Shown here piece by piece: positions 26,061-35,671 of a stretch of 64,000 nt of DNA. Source of the stretch: Lachnospiraceae bacterium (GTDB lineage: Bacteria; Bacillota; Clostridia; Lachnospirales; Lachnospiraceae); the NCBI GenBank assembly GCA_017619615.1, contig JAFZRY010000013.1, positions 1-64,000 on the forward strand. Reading direction: 5' to 3'. Position numbers and translations under genes: made by a program. Within the stretch, counting starts at the first letter, position 1, and every line of letters starts with the position of its first letter. Below the pieces are notes generated by a model. That model worked only from the letters and a program-made list of their open reading frames with translations. It was not told the DNA's origin and ran no database searches.

Positions 26061-27248
26061 ATGAAGAAAAAAGGTTTAGTCAGCACCTGCATCATTCTGG
26101 CCGTCGCCGTCTTCATGGCGGTCTACGCCGGGATGAGCTTCAGCAAGAAGCGCAACTTCGTGGAAGACGTCGTGACGGACGGCTCCGCCGTGACCCGGAC
26201 CGAAAAGCTCTCCACGTATAACTCCTACCTGGCGAACACGTTCGGCGACGTGGACATCTATGTCCTGGAAGGCCAGGAGCCCGGCGGCTCCGTCCTGATC
26301 CTGGGCGGCACCCACGCCAACGAGCCGGCCGGCCACATGGCCGCCATCGTGATGCTGGAGCAGTTCAAGCCCACCAAGGGCACTGTGTACGTGATCCCGG
26401 ACATCTGCAAGTCCGGCCTGTCGCACAACGACCCGCTGGAAGGTACGCCCCAGTACATCCACTTCACCACGGCCGACGGCAACGTCCGGACCTTCCATTT
26501 CGGATCCCGCGCGTCCAACCCGATCGACCAGTGGCCCGACCCGGACACCTACCTGCACACCTCCGGCGACTGGGAGCCGCTGCATCTGCCTGAAAACGCG
26601 CAGACCACGCAGACCCTGTCCGGTTCCGAAGTGCGCAACCAGAACCGCTGCTACCCCGGCATCGCGAACGGCACCCTGACGGAGAAGGTCTCCTATGCGG
26701 TCACCAACATGATCAAGACCCTGAACATCGACATGATCATCGACCTGCATGAGTCCAGCCCGGAATACGCCGTGAACAACGCCATCGTGGCGCACGCGAA
26801 CGCGATGGAGATCGCGGGCATGGCCAAGGCGCTGACGCTGGAAGAAGAGAAGGGCATCGCCATCAAGGTCGAGCCTTCGCCCATCAACCTGCGCGGCCTG
26901 ACCCACCGTGAGCTCGGCGACTACACCGACGCGTTCGCCCTGCTGTGCGAAGTGGGCAACCCGTCCCAGGGCCGTTTCCGCGGCTACACGGACGAGGAAC
27001 TGGCCATCACCGGCAAGGACCCCTGCTACAAGGTAGCCAGTGAGATCCACAACGGCGCCCTGCTGTACGTGGACTACAGCTCCGGCGACTTCCCCATTTC
27101 CCTGCGTGTCGCGCGTCACATCGCGACCGTCGCGGCCCTGATCGATGAGATGGGCTATGAATATCCGGAGAAGGAGATCATTATCGACAACGTCCCGGAT
27201 TACGACGAAATGGTCGCCGCCGACAACCTGGGCCTGTGGCTGCGCTAA
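26061..27248 (+). CDS. Membrane-anchored succinylglutamate desuccinylase/aspartoacylase family hydrolase
   Basis: 395 residues. One N-terminal membrane anchor (about 7-25) points to a catalytic domain outside the membrane. The zinc motif GGTHANEPAG gives His85 and Glu88, and IDLHESS has the His230/Glu231 pair expected near the third ligand and catalytic Glu of M14-type AstE/AspA enzymes. These cleave N-acyl amino acids. It is the last gene of the ggt-lipoprotein-permease-small protein run, followed by a terminator. The substrate is unknown. Confidence 0.82.
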   Translation: MKKKGLVSTCIILAVAVFMAVYAGMSFSKKRNFVEDVVTDGSAVTRTEKLSTYNSYLANTFGDVDIYVLEGQEPGGSVLILGGTHANEPAGHMAAIVMLEQFKPTKGTVYVIPDICKSGLSHNDPLEGTPQYIHFTTADGNVRTFHFGSRASNPIDQWPDPDTYLHTSGDWEPLHLPENAQTTQTLSGSEVRNQNRCYPGIANGTLTEKVSYAVTNMIKTLNIDMIIDLHESSPEYAVNNAIVAHANAMEIAGMAKALTLEEEKGIAIKVEPSPINLRGLTHRELGDYTDAFALLCEVGNPSQGRFRGYTDEELAITGKDPCYKVASEIHNGALLYVDYSSGDFPISLRVARHIATVAALIDEMGYEYPEKEIIIDNVPDYDEMVAADNLGLWLR

Positions 27249-27276
27249 AGCGCCCCGCTGTCCGGAACAATTGAAA

Positions 27277-27312
27277 AAGGCCCGTCACCCCTGCGGTGGC
27301 GGGTCTTTTGTT
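27277..27312 (+). terminator. Intrinsic terminator after the hydrolase gene
   Basis: GGCCCGTCACC / GGTGGCGGGTC stem with short CCTGC loop and a TCTTTTGTTTT tail ends the ggt locus. The A-run upstream lets it also serve the convergent HTH gene. Confidence 0.8.
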
Positions 27313-27705
27313 TTACGGGCCGGAACCGGATCCGTCCTGCTGTTTCTGCGGCCGGCTGCAGATCCTCTGCCAGCGGAGACACTCCAGGATCGCCTTCTGC
27401 CCCCGGACATCCGCCGCCTGATAATTCTCGTACAGGAACTCCGGCGTGACGCGGGGCGGGACCAGCGCGCGTCCAATGCGGTCCGCCCGGTATTTCCGGG
27501 CAGCGAGACGGTCGGAGAGCCGGATCAGATACGGCAGATAGAACCGCAGCAGCGCCTGCGCCGTCTCCGGCGGGATCTTCACGATCTGCCCTTCTTCATA
27601 ACGGTGAAGCGTGGACGGCGAGAGCTCCAGCCGGGCGGCGGCCTCACGCAAAGACAAACCGCTCTCCCTGCGGCCTGCCTTGATCAGGTAATGAATGGAC
27701 ATCAT
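27313..27705 (-). CDS. XRE-type helix-turn-helix protein
   Basis: 130 residues. The N-terminal HTH (IKAGRRESGLSLREAAARL then LSPSTLHRYEEG) is an XRE/Cro fold. The C-terminal part is helical with no known domain. Two consecutive ATG codons start the frame, and the ribosome site (GGAG) is close, so the second ATG (27700-27702) may be used. It is convergent with the ggt locus and divergent from pckA, so it could regulate pckA or itself; no operator was found. Confidence 0.75.
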   Translation of the reverse strand: MMSIHYLIKAGRRESGLSLREAAARLELSPSTLHRYEEGQIVKIPPETAQALLRFYLPYLIRLSDRLAARKYRADRIGRALVPPRVTPEFLYENYQAADVRGQKAILECLRWQRICSRPQKQQDGSGSGP

Positions 27706-27778
27706 ACTCCGTTCCGGGGGGACGGCCTTATGATAATAAGAAAATGCGGAAAAATCAAGCGGCTTTTCCCTGAAAACC

Positions 27779-27807
27779 TTGTCTTTCCCGGAAGATGATG
27801 TTAGAAT
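27779..27807 (+). promoter_or_regulatory. Promoter of pckA
   Basis: TTGTCT (27779-27784), 17 bp spacer, TAGAAT (27802-27807), about 50 bp before the start codon. Confidence 0.65.
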
Positions 27808-27858
27808 AACAGCAGTATACCGGAGCGTATGCTATATTAACGTTCACAGGAGGACGAA

Positions 27859-29442
27859 ATGAAGACTATCAGTTTAAGAAGCCTGGGCATTATCAATACC
27901 CTGGCCATTTACCGCAACCTGACCCCTGCCCAGTTGACGGAAGAGGCCCTGCTGCGTGGCGAAGGCATTTTAAGCAAGACCGGTGCCTTGGTTGTCGATA
28001 CGGGCAAGTACACCGGCCGTTCTCCGGATGACAAATTTATCGTGGACGTCCCGAAGATCCACAACATGATCGCCTGGGGCAAGGTGAACCGCCCCATCAC
28101 GCTGGAGAAGTATAAAGCCATCCGCGCCAAGATGGTCGCCTATCTGCAAAACCGCGAACTGTACGTGTTCGACGGCTTTGCCGGCGCCGACCCCGTCTGC
28201 ACCAAGAAATTCCGCATCGTGAACGAGCTGGCAAGCCAGAACCTCTTCATCCACCAGCTGCTGATCCGTCCGACGGATGAGGAACTGAAGAACTTCGGCA
28301 AACCTGACTTCACCATCATCTGCGCCCCCGGCTTCCACTGCGACGCGAAAGCTGACGGCGTGCACTCCGAAGCCGCCATCCTGGTCAACTACGTGGAAAA
28401 GGAAGTCCTGATCGCGGGCTCCGCTTATGCCGGCGAGATCAAAAAGAGCGTCTTCTCCGTCATGAACTTCCTGATGCCCCTGGAAGGCGTCCTGCCGATG
28501 CACTGCTCCGCCAACATGGATCCCGAAACGCACGAGACCGCCATTTTCTTCGGCCTGTCCGGCACCGGCAAGACCACCCTGTCCGCCGACCCGAACCGCA
28601 AGCTGATCGGCGATGACGAGCACGGCTGGTCCGAGCGCGGCGTCTTCAACTTCGAAGGCGGCTGCTACGCGAAGTGCATCAATCTGAAAGAAGAGAACGA
28701 ACCGGAGATCTTCCACGCCATCCGCTTCGGCTCCCTGGTCGAAAACGTCATCATCGACGAAAACACCCGCGAGCTGGACTTCGACGACGCCTCCATGACC
28801 GAAAACACCCGCGTGGGCTACCCGATCGAGTATATTGACAACGCGCAGATCCCCGGCGTGGGCGGCATCCCGAAAGTGGTCATCTTCCTGACCGCGGACG
28901 CGTTCGGCGTCCTGCCTCCGATCTCCCGCCTGGACAAGAACGCGGCCATGTACCACTTCGTGACCGGTTTCACCTCCAAACTGGCCGGCACGGAACGCGG
29001 CGTCAAAGAGCCTCAGCCCACCTTCTCCACCCTGTTCGGCGAGCCCTTCATGCCGATGGATCCCGAAGTCTACGCGAAGATGCTGGGCGACAAGCTGGAT
29101 AAGTACGGCACCAAGGTCTACCTGGTCAACACCGGCTGGTCCGGCGGCTCCTACGGCGTCGGCTCCCGCATGAAACTGTCCTACACGCGCGCCATGGTCA
29201 CCGCGGCCCTGAACGGCGAACTGGAAAAGGTCGAGTACAAGCACGACAAGATCTTCAACCTGGACGTGCCGCAGAGCTGCCCCGGCGTGCCGAAGAACAT
29301 CATGAACCCGCGCGACACCTGGACGGACAAGAAAGAATACGACGCCACGGCCAAGCGCCTGGCCGGCATGTTCCGTGAAAACTTCGCCAAGAAATATCCC
29401 GACATGGCGAAGGAGATCGTGGAAGCGGGTCCGAAGGCCTGA
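27859..29442 (+). CDS. pckA: Phosphoenolpyruvate carboxykinase (ATP)
   Basis: 527 residues, the normal length of ATP-dependent PEPCK. P-loop GLSGTGKTTLS is near residue 233; RSPDDKFIV, PMHCSANM and TRVGYPIEYI are family blocks. It interconverts oxaloacetate and PEP. In anaerobic fermenters it often runs in the carboxylating direction to conserve ATP. A single-gene transcript is likely; a GC-rich hairpin (29473-29496) without T-run follows. Confidence 0.96.
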   Translation: MKTISLRSLGIINTLAIYRNLTPAQLTEEALLRGEGILSKTGALVVDTGKYTGRSPDDKFIVDVPKIHNMIAWGKVNRPITLEKYKAIRAKMVAYLQNRELYVFDGFAGADPVCTKKFRIVNELASQNLFIHQLLIRPTDEELKNFGKPDFTIICAPGFHCDAKADGVHSEAAILVNYVEKEVLIAGSAYAGEIKKSVFSVMNFLMPLEGVLPMHCSANMDPETHETAIFFGLSGTGKTTLSADPNRKLIGDDEHGWSERGVFNFEGGCYAKCINLKEENEPEIFHAIRFGSLVENVIIDENTRELDFDDASMTENTRVGYPIEYIDNAQIPGVGGIPKVVIFLTADAFGVLPPISRLDKNAAMYHFVTGFTSKLAGTERGVKEPQPTFSTLFGEPFMPMDPEVYAKMLGDKLDKYGTKVYLVNTGWSGGSYGVGSRMKLSYTRAMVTAALNGELEKVEYKHDKIFNLDVPQSCPGVPKNIMNPRDTWTDKKEYDATAKRLAGMFRENFAKKYPDMAKEIVEAGPKA

Positions 29443-29472
29443 CGCTGCGCAGACAGGAACACAATCCGGAAC

Positions 29473-29496
29473 GGGAGGGCGCCTTTCCGCCCTCCC
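29473..29496 (+). other. GC-rich hairpin downstream of pckA
   Basis: GGGAGGGCG and CGCCCTCCC pair around a 6-nt loop. The sequence after it is C/T-rich but has no clean T-run, so termination is uncertain. Confidence 0.45.
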
Positions 29497-29532
29497 TCCC
29501 CTCTCAGGCAATACGATAGGAGAGAAGACAGT

Positions 29533-29910
29533 ATGGATAACGAACTGCTGAAATCAGTTCATGTGGTCGCGGAATTATCCAACTCCGGGACCGTTTACGC
29601 GGCGGACGACGTATTCTCCACCGTGGTCGGCCTCAACGCCTCCGACGTGGACGGCGTGCTGGGCCTTTCGGACCTCAACACCGGCGAACTGATCACCAAG
29701 ATCAACAACAAGACCCTGACCAAGGCCCTGCGCTTCGAGTTCACGGACGAAGCCGTATCGGTCCTGGTCGGCATCATCGTGACGGCCGGCTCCAACCTGC
29801 TGGGCGTCAGCCGCGCCGTGCAGAACAAGGTCGCTTCCGCCGTGCAGGATATGATCGGCATCTCGCTGGCGGCGGTGAACATCCAGATCTCCGACGTGAG
29901 AAGCAGGTGA
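29533..29910 (+). CDS. Asp23/Gls24 family envelope-stress protein
   Basis: 125 residues. The pattern of the family is present: GTVYAADDVFSTVV, a V-G-L core, VGIIVTAGSNLLGVSRAVQNKV and VNIQISDVR at the end. It is typically the first gene before nusB in Clostridia, as here. The precise function of the family is unsettled; it is linked to envelope homeostasis. Confidence 0.88.
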   Translation: MDNELLKSVHVVAELSNSGTVYAADDVFSTVVGLNASDVDGVLGLSDLNTGELITKINNKTLTKALRFEFTDEAVSVLVGIIVTAGSNLLGVSRAVQNKVASAVQDMIGISLAAVNIQISDVRSR

Positions 29911-29918
29911 GCTCAGAC

Positions 29919-30413
29919 ATGACCGAACTGGAAAAGGAAAACCCGGTCGATCCGAAGGTCGCCGCGTACCGTCAGCGGAGACGGTTTGTCTTCGAGCAAT
30001 TGTTTATGTGCCAGTTTTATCCGCCCGAAGAAGTGGACGGACAGCTGGAAAACTTAGTATGCAATGAAGACCTGATGGAAGAGCTGGAAGAAAACGACCT
30101 TCCGGCGGAAGATGTCGCGGCTCTGAAAGAGAAAGCGGCCCGCATCATGGCCTGCCGCGAAGAACTGGACGCCCGCATCGACGAAGTCGCCACCGGCTGG
30201 AAGACTTCCCGCATGGGCCGCACGGAGCTTTCCCTGCTGCGCCAGGCGCTGTACGAGATGCTGTACGAAAGCGATACCGTCCCGTACCGCGTCGCCATCA
30301 ACGAGGCCGTCGAAATGGCCAAGATCTACGGAGAAAAGGACGCTCCCGGCTTTGTCAACGGCGTGCTGGGCCGGCTCGTGAGGAGCATGGGCCTGGCGGA
30401 GGACGAGCCCTGA
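29919..30413 (+). CDS. nusB: Transcription antitermination factor NusB
   Basis: 164 residues from ATG 29919. The frame also has GTG at 29907, but AGGTGA is well spaced for the ATG. The all-helical NusB fold is recognised by RRRFVFEQLFMCQF, the late block GRTELSLLRQALYEMLY and PYRVAINEAVEMAKIYGEKDAPGFVNGVL. It binds boxA RNA with NusE for rRNA antitermination. Confidence 0.92.
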   Translation: MTELEKENPVDPKVAAYRQRRRFVFEQLFMCQFYPPEEVDGQLENLVCNEDLMEELEENDLPAEDVAALKEKAARIMACREELDARIDEVATGWKTSRMGRTELSLLRQALYEMLYESDTVPYRVAINEAVEMAKIYGEKDAPGFVNGVLGRLVRSMGLAEDEP

Positions 30414-30425
30414 GCAGGAAACTGC

Positions 30426-32300
30426 ATGAGTATTCTGGAACAGATCGAAAAGACCGGCGATATAAAAAACGTCGCGCCTCAGGACTATGAGGCCCTGGCC
30501 GCGGAGATCCGCCGGTTTTTAATAACGAAAGTCAGCCGGACCGGAGGCCACCTGGCCTCCAATTTGGGTACCGTGGAACTCACCATGGCCCTTCACACCG
30601 TGTTCGACCCCCCTCACGACAAACTGATCTTTGATGTGGGACATCAGAGTTATACCCATAAACTGCTGACCGGCCGCAAGGACGGTTTTGATACGTTGCG
30701 CACCTACGGCGGCATGAGCGGCTTCCCGAAAAGCGCGGAAAGCGACTGCGACGTATTTGATACGGGTCACAGCTCCACCTCCATCTCCGCCGGCCTCGGC
30801 CTCGCGCAGGCGCGCGCGCTGTCCGGCGAAGACTATGCGGTGGTCTGCGTGATCGGCGACGGCTCCATGACCGGCGGCCTCGCCTTTGAGGCGCTCAACA
30901 ACGCGGGGCAGGTCAAAGGCAATTTCATCATCGTCATCAACGACAACGACAAATCCATCGGCGACAACGTCGGCGGCATGTCCAGCACCTTCCAGAACCT
31001 GCGCACCGCGCCGCGCTACAACCGCATGAAGCAGAAGGTGAAGCGGTCGCTGGACAAGATCCCCACCGTGGGCGGCGTCATGGTCCGCCACATCGGCCGG
31101 GCGAAGGAAGCGGTCAAGCAGATCCTTCTGCCCAACATGTATTTTGAGTCCATGGGCCTGACCTATCTGGGCCCCATCGACGGTCACGACATGAAGGCTC
31201 TGATCCACACCCTGCGTAACGCCCGGCGCCTGGACCGTCCGGTAGTCGTGCACGTAGTCACGCAGAAGGGGAAGGGGTATTCCTTCGCCGAGCAGGATCC
31301 GGAGCGCTTCCACGGGATCGGGCCGTTTGACGTGCAGACGGGCCGCTGCCTGGAACCGAAAAAGAGAACTTATACGGACGAGATCGCGGACGGCATGCTG
31401 CGCCTTGGCGCCGCCAGCCATAAGGTCTGCGCCATCACGGCGGCCATGGCCTACGGCACGGGTCTGATCCCGTTCCAGAAGGCGTTCCCGGACCGCTTCT
31501 TTGACGTCGGTATCGCCGAGCAGCACGCGGTGGCTTTCGCCGCGGGCCTCGCCAAAGGCGGTTATAAACCCTACGTTTGCATTTATTCCACCTTCCTGCA
31601 GCGCGCGTACGACCAGATCGTGCACGACGCGGCCCTGCAGAAACTGCCCGTCACGTTCCTGATCGACCGGGCCGGCCTGGTCGGTTCCGACGGTCCCACG
31701 CACCACGGCATGCAGGACGCCGGCTTCCTGCAGACGGTCCCCGGCCTGACCCTCCTGGCCCCGCGCGACGGCACCGAACTGCAGGCCATGCTGGACTACA
31801 GCCTGACCTTCGACGGCCCCCTCGCGATCCGCTACCCGCGCGGTGAAGTGCCTGAAGCGGCAGCGGAAGAGGAACGTGCGCCTCTCGCATACGGCAAAGC
31901 GGAGATTCTGCAGCAGGGCAGCAGCGTCGCGATCCTGGCGGCGGGCCACCTGGTGGAAAACGCCCGGAAGGCGCTTCCCCTGCTGGAGCAGGCCGGTATC
32001 CACGCCACGCTGGTCAACGCCCGCTTCCTGAAACCTTTTGATACGGAACTTCTGCGGCGCCTGTCCGCGGACCATGAACTGATCGCCGTCCTGGAAGAAA
32101 ACAACCGCAGCGGCGGCCTGGGCGAACACGTCGCGGACTTCTGCGAACAGGAACTGCTGCCCTGCCGTGTGCTGGACCTGTCCCCGGACGACGCTTTTTA
32201 CCCCCAGGGCGACATGGCGCACCTGTACCGCGATCTGGGCTGGCTGCCGGAACAGATCTGCGAACGCATCCTGCGGCAGCGGGAGAGAGGGAACGCATGA
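30426..32300 (+). CDS. dxs: 1-deoxy-D-xylulose-5-phosphate synthase
   Basis: 624 residues, full length. First step of the MEP isoprenoid pathway. The thiamine diphosphate motif GDGSMTGGLAFEALNNAG, His in SRTGGHLASNLG and the transketolase pyrimidine domain (FDVGIAEQHAVAFAAG) are all present. It is followed by tlyA with a 4-bp overlap. Confidence 0.96.
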   Translation: MSILEQIEKTGDIKNVAPQDYEALAAEIRRFLITKVSRTGGHLASNLGTVELTMALHTVFDPPHDKLIFDVGHQSYTHKLLTGRKDGFDTLRTYGGMSGFPKSAESDCDVFDTGHSSTSISAGLGLAQARALSGEDYAVVCVIGDGSMTGGLAFEALNNAGQVKGNFIIVINDNDKSIGDNVGGMSSTFQNLRTAPRYNRMKQKVKRSLDKIPTVGGVMVRHIGRAKEAVKQILLPNMYFESMGLTYLGPIDGHDMKALIHTLRNARRLDRPVVVHVVTQKGKGYSFAEQDPERFHGIGPFDVQTGRCLEPKKRTYTDEIADGMLRLGAASHKVCAITAAMAYGTGLIPFQKAFPDRFFDVGIAEQHAVAFAAGLAKGGYKPYVCIYSTFLQRAYDQIVHDAALQKLPVTFLIDRAGLVGSDGPTHHGMQDAGFLQTVPGLTLLAPRDGTELQAMLDYSLTFDGPLAIRYPRGEVPEAAAEEERAPLAYGKAEILQQGSSVAILAAGHLVENARKALPLLEQAGIHATLVNARFLKPFDTELLRRLSADHELIAVLEENNRSGGLGEHVADFCEQELLPCRVLDLSPDDAFYPQGDMAHLYRDLGWLPEQICERILRQRERGNA

Positions 32301-33127
32301 AACAGCGCCTGGACATCTTAGTCGTCGCCAGAGGGCTCGCGTCATCCCGCCAGCAGGCCCAGGGCTATATCATGGCCGGCCAGATCTTCGTGAACGGCCT
32401 GCGCGAGGACAAGCCCGGCGCCTCCTTCGAAGAGGACGCGCTCATCGAATTCCACGGCAAGACGCTCCCCTACGTGAGCCGCGGCGGCCTGAAACTGGAG
32501 AAAGCCCTGCAGGTTTTCCCGCTCGAACTCACGGACAAGGTATGCCTGGACATCGGCGCCTCCACCGGAGGCTTCACGGACTGCATGCTCCAGAACGGCG
32601 CCCGCAAAGTCTACGCCGTGGACGTCGGCTACGGCCAGCTGGCCTACAAACTGCGCACCGACCCGCGCGTCGTCTGCATGGAAAAGACAAACGTCCGCTA
32701 CCTGACGCCCGACAAACTCGCGGAGCCCGGGGATTTCGCTTCCGTGGACGTCTCCTTCATCTCCCTGAAACTCGTCCTGCCGCCCCTCCTCGCGCTGCTG
32801 ACAGAGGACGCGGAACTAGTCTGCCTGGTCAAGCCGCAGTTCGAGGCCGGCCGGGAAAAAGTCGGGAAGAAAGGCGTGGTCCGCGACAAAGCCGTGCACC
32901 GCGAAGTGCTGGAAACCACCTGCGCCGCGGCTCTGGCCCTCGGCCTCGTCATCCGCGGCCTGGACTATTCCCCCGTCAAAGGTCCGGAAGGCAACATCGA
33001 ATATCTGCTGTACCTGTCAAAAAACAAAGAAAGCGAAGGCCTGAGCGCGGACGCGCTCGCTGCCGCCGTGACCCGGGTGGTCAGCGATTCCCACGCCGCC
33101 CTGGATAAAGGACCGGAGAACGTATGA
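32297..33127 (+). CDS. tlyA: TlyA family rRNA 2'-O-methyltransferase
   Basis: 276 residues. N-terminal S4 RNA-binding domain (RLDILVVARGLASSRQQAQ, residues 3-60), then an FtsJ-like methyltransferase with CLDIGASTGGFTDCML as the SAM site and a K-D-K-E type tetrad region. ATG overlaps the dxs stop. Known members methylate 16S/23S cytidines. It overlaps nadK by 4 bp. Confidence 0.92.
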   Translation: MKQRLDILVVARGLASSRQQAQGYIMAGQIFVNGLREDKPGASFEEDALIEFHGKTLPYVSRGGLKLEKALQVFPLELTDKVCLDIGASTGGFTDCMLQNGARKVYAVDVGYGQLAYKLRTDPRVVCMEKTNVRYLTPDKLAEPGDFASVDVSFISLKLVLPPLLALLTEDAELVCLVKPQFEAGREKVGKKGVVRDKAVHREVLETTCAAALALGLVIRGLDYSPVKGPEGNIEYLLYLSKNKESEGLSADALAAAVTRVVSDSHAALDKGPENV

Positions 33128-33951
33128 AGTACTTTTATATCGTCAGCAACAGTTACAAAGACGAAGGTTTCCATCTGCGCGACCAGATCTGCCACTATCT
33201 GACAGACCGCGGCGCAGTCTGCGTCCTCTATGAGGATCAGCCCACACCGCCGCCCGGCACGGAATGCGTGATCACGCTCGGCGGCGACGGCACGCTGCTC
33301 CGCACCGTCCGGCGCTACGCGGACATGGGCCTGTCCTACATCGGCATCAACACCGGCACCATCGGCTATCTGACCGAAGGCGATCCCGGCAATGCGGAAG
33401 CGATCCTCGATGCCCTGCTCGCGGACGAATTCCTCCGCGAAAAACGCATGATGATCTACGGCCGCCTTTTCCGGAACGGCAAACCCGTCAGCCGGCACCG
33501 CGCCCTGAACGACGTGACCGTCGGCCGCTCCAAGCCCATGAAAATGGCGAATCTGCGCGTCTCCGTGAACGGCCAGTTCCTGAAGGACTACCGCTGCGAC
33601 GTCCTGATCGCGGCCACGCCCACCGGTTCCACCGCCTACAACTTTTCCGCCGGCGGCCCCATCGTGGAGCCCACGGCCCAGCTGTTCCTGCTGACCCCGC
33701 TGGCCGCCCATTCCTTAAACAGCCGCACCCTGGTCCTGTCCCCGACGGACCGCCTGCAGATACAGATCATCCCCCCGAGTCCCGGCAACGAAGGCAAAGA
33801 GGGCTACCTGATTTATTTCGACGGCGAAAAGCCCGAGGAGCTGCAGATCGGCGACGTCCTGGAGATCACCCGGGCCACCACCTATATCAACATCCTCAAA
33901 CTCAGCGACCGGAGCTTCGTGGAAACGCTGCGCAACAAGCTGTCCGAGTAA
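33124..33951 (+). CDS. nadK: NAD kinase
   Basis: 275 residues. The GGDGT motif (TLGGDGTLLRTVRR, near residue 55), the NTGTIGYLTEG block and the later TPTGSTAYNFSAGGPIVEP are diagnostic. It makes NADP from NAD and ATP. Start overlaps tlyA (ATGA). Confidence 0.95.
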   Translation: MKYFYIVSNSYKDEGFHLRDQICHYLTDRGAVCVLYEDQPTPPPGTECVITLGGDGTLLRTVRRYADMGLSYIGINTGTIGYLTEGDPGNAEAILDALLADEFLREKRMMIYGRLFRNGKPVSRHRALNDVTVGRSKPMKMANLRVSVNGQFLKDYRCDVLIAATPTGSTAYNFSAGGPIVEPTAQLFLLTPLAAHSLNSRTLVLSPTDRLQIQIIPPSPGNEGKEGYLIYFDGEKPEELQIGDVLEITRATTYINILKLSDRSFVETLRNKLSE

Positions 33952-33988
33952 CACGGATCTCCGCCATCGCATCCGTAAAGGAATCTCT

Positions 33989-35656
33989 ATGCTGCTTCAT
34001 TATCATGTGAAAAACTTCGCCCTGATCGAAGACGCGTCCGTCGATTTCGGTCCGGGCTTAAACGTATTGACCGGCGAGACCGGCGCCGGCAAATCCATCA
34101 TGATCGATGCCTTAAACGCCGGCCTCGGCGCCCGCACCGGCGCGGAAATGATCCGCAAAGGCTGCAGCGAGGCCTTCGTAGAACTGGTTTTCGCGCTGGA
34201 AGACCGGGACTGCGAAAAAGCCCTCGCGGCGATGGACATCCGTTGCGAAGACCATACGCTGTTCATTTCCCGCCGCATCTTCCCCGGCCGCAGCTTGTAC
34301 AAGATCAACCAGGAAGCGGTGACGTCCTCACTTGTCAAGCAGGTCACGGAACTGCTGCTGGACATCCACGGCCAGCACGAGCACCAGTCGCTCTTGAAAC
34401 CGGAGCGCCAGCTGGCCATCCTGGACGAATTCGCGGGCGAAGCGTGCGCGCAGGCCAAAGCGCGTACCGAAAAGGCCTGGCAGGCATACCGCAAAGCCCT
34501 GAAAGAGCGGGAGAGTTTCACGCTTTCCGAAGACGAGCGCCGGCGCCGCATGGACTTCCTGCGCTTTGAACTGAACGAGATCGAGCAGGCGGCCGTCCGT
34601 CCCGGCGAACGCGACGAACTCGCGGCCCACTTTAAGGAAATGTCCGCCTTCGGGAAGATCCGGGACGCCCTCGGAAAAGCCCTCGAATACCTCTCTGAAG
34701 GCCGCGAAAACGCGGCGGACCTGCTGATGAAAGCTTCCGGCGAACTGAGCGCCGCCGCCCGCCTGGCCCCGTCCCTCGCGGACGCGGACCAGGAACTGAT
34801 GACCGCGCAGGACATCCTGTCCTCCGCCGAACACGGCCTGAAAGCTTATCTGGACGAGGCGGACTTCGACGAAGAGACCTTCCGCAGCGTCGAAAAGCGC
34901 CTGGACGAACTGCACCGCCTGGAACTCAAATACGGCGACCTGAGCCTCCCGTCCAATACCGCCTGGGAGGAGCGAGACAGCGAGTGGGACTACCTGGAAG
35001 ACTACGAAAACCGCCTGAACAAGGCCGACAAAGCCGTCGCGTCAGCCGAAAAGGAACTGGAACAGGCCGCCTCCGCCCTGCACGCGCTCCGTGCAGCGGC
35101 CGTTCCCCTGTGGGACGCCGCCCTGCTCGCGGAACTGGAGGAAATGAACTTCCTGTCCGTGCGCGTGCGGACCGAACTGGAAGAACTGCCGGACAGCGGC
35201 GCAAATGGCAAAGATCGCGCTTGCTTCACGGTCTCGCTCAACCCGGGCGAGGATCTGCAGCCGCTGCAGAAGGTCGCTTCCGGCGGCGAACTGTCGCGCA
35301 TCATGCTGGCCATCAAGACGATCCTGGCTGACCGCGACCGCATCCCCACCGTCATTTTTGACGAGATCGACAGCGGCATCAGCGGCCAGACCGCCCAGGC
35401 CGTGGCCCGCAAACTGAAGGCCATTTCGCGCTACAGACAGGTCATCCTGATCACCCACCTGCCGCAGATCGCGGCGCCCGCGGACCGCCATTACGCCATC
35501 GAAAAACAGGCGGAAGGCGAGCGAACCTTCACCCGCATCCGCCTTCTGGACGAAGAAGACTCCGTCCGCGAACTCATGCGCCTCCTGGGCGGCGACTTAA
35601 AGAGCGAGAGTGTGTACCGCGCCGCGCGCGAACTGAAAAAAGCATCGGCAACGTAA
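33989..35656 (+). CDS. recN: DNA repair ATPase RecN
   Basis: 555 residues. SMC-like: Walker A GETGAGKSIMID near residue 28, a central coiled coil, then ASGGELSRIMLAIK signature and VIFDEIDSGISGQ Walker B. It acts in double-strand break repair. It follows nadK directly; the argR gene often found here in other Firmicutes is absent. Confidence 0.95.
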   Translation: MLLHYHVKNFALIEDASVDFGPGLNVLTGETGAGKSIMIDALNAGLGARTGAEMIRKGCSEAFVELVFALEDRDCEKALAAMDIRCEDHTLFISRRIFPGRSLYKINQEAVTSSLVKQVTELLLDIHGQHEHQSLLKPERQLAILDEFAGEACAQAKARTEKAWQAYRKALKERESFTLSEDERRRRMDFLRFELNEIEQAAVRPGERDELAAHFKEMSAFGKIRDALGKALEYLSEGRENAADLLMKASGELSAAARLAPSLADADQELMTAQDILSSAEHGLKAYLDEADFDEETFRSVEKRLDELHRLELKYGDLSLPSNTAWEERDSEWDYLEDYENRLNKADKAVASAEKELEQAASALHALRAAAVPLWDAALLAELEEMNFLSVRVRTELEELPDSGANGKDRACFTVSLNPGEDLQPLQKVASGGELSRIMLAIKTILADRDRIPTVIFDEIDSGISGQTAQAVARKLKAISRYRQVILITHLPQIAAPADRHYAIEKQAEGERTFTRIRLLDEEDSVRELMRLLGGDLKSESVYRAARELKKASAT

Positions 35657-35671
35657 GGCCGATGCTGAAAC

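Noticed and set aside
27970..29511. Minus-strand open frame over pckA of more than 500 codons
   Set aside because: The frame follows the codon bias of pckA on the other strand and has no recognisable protein features.
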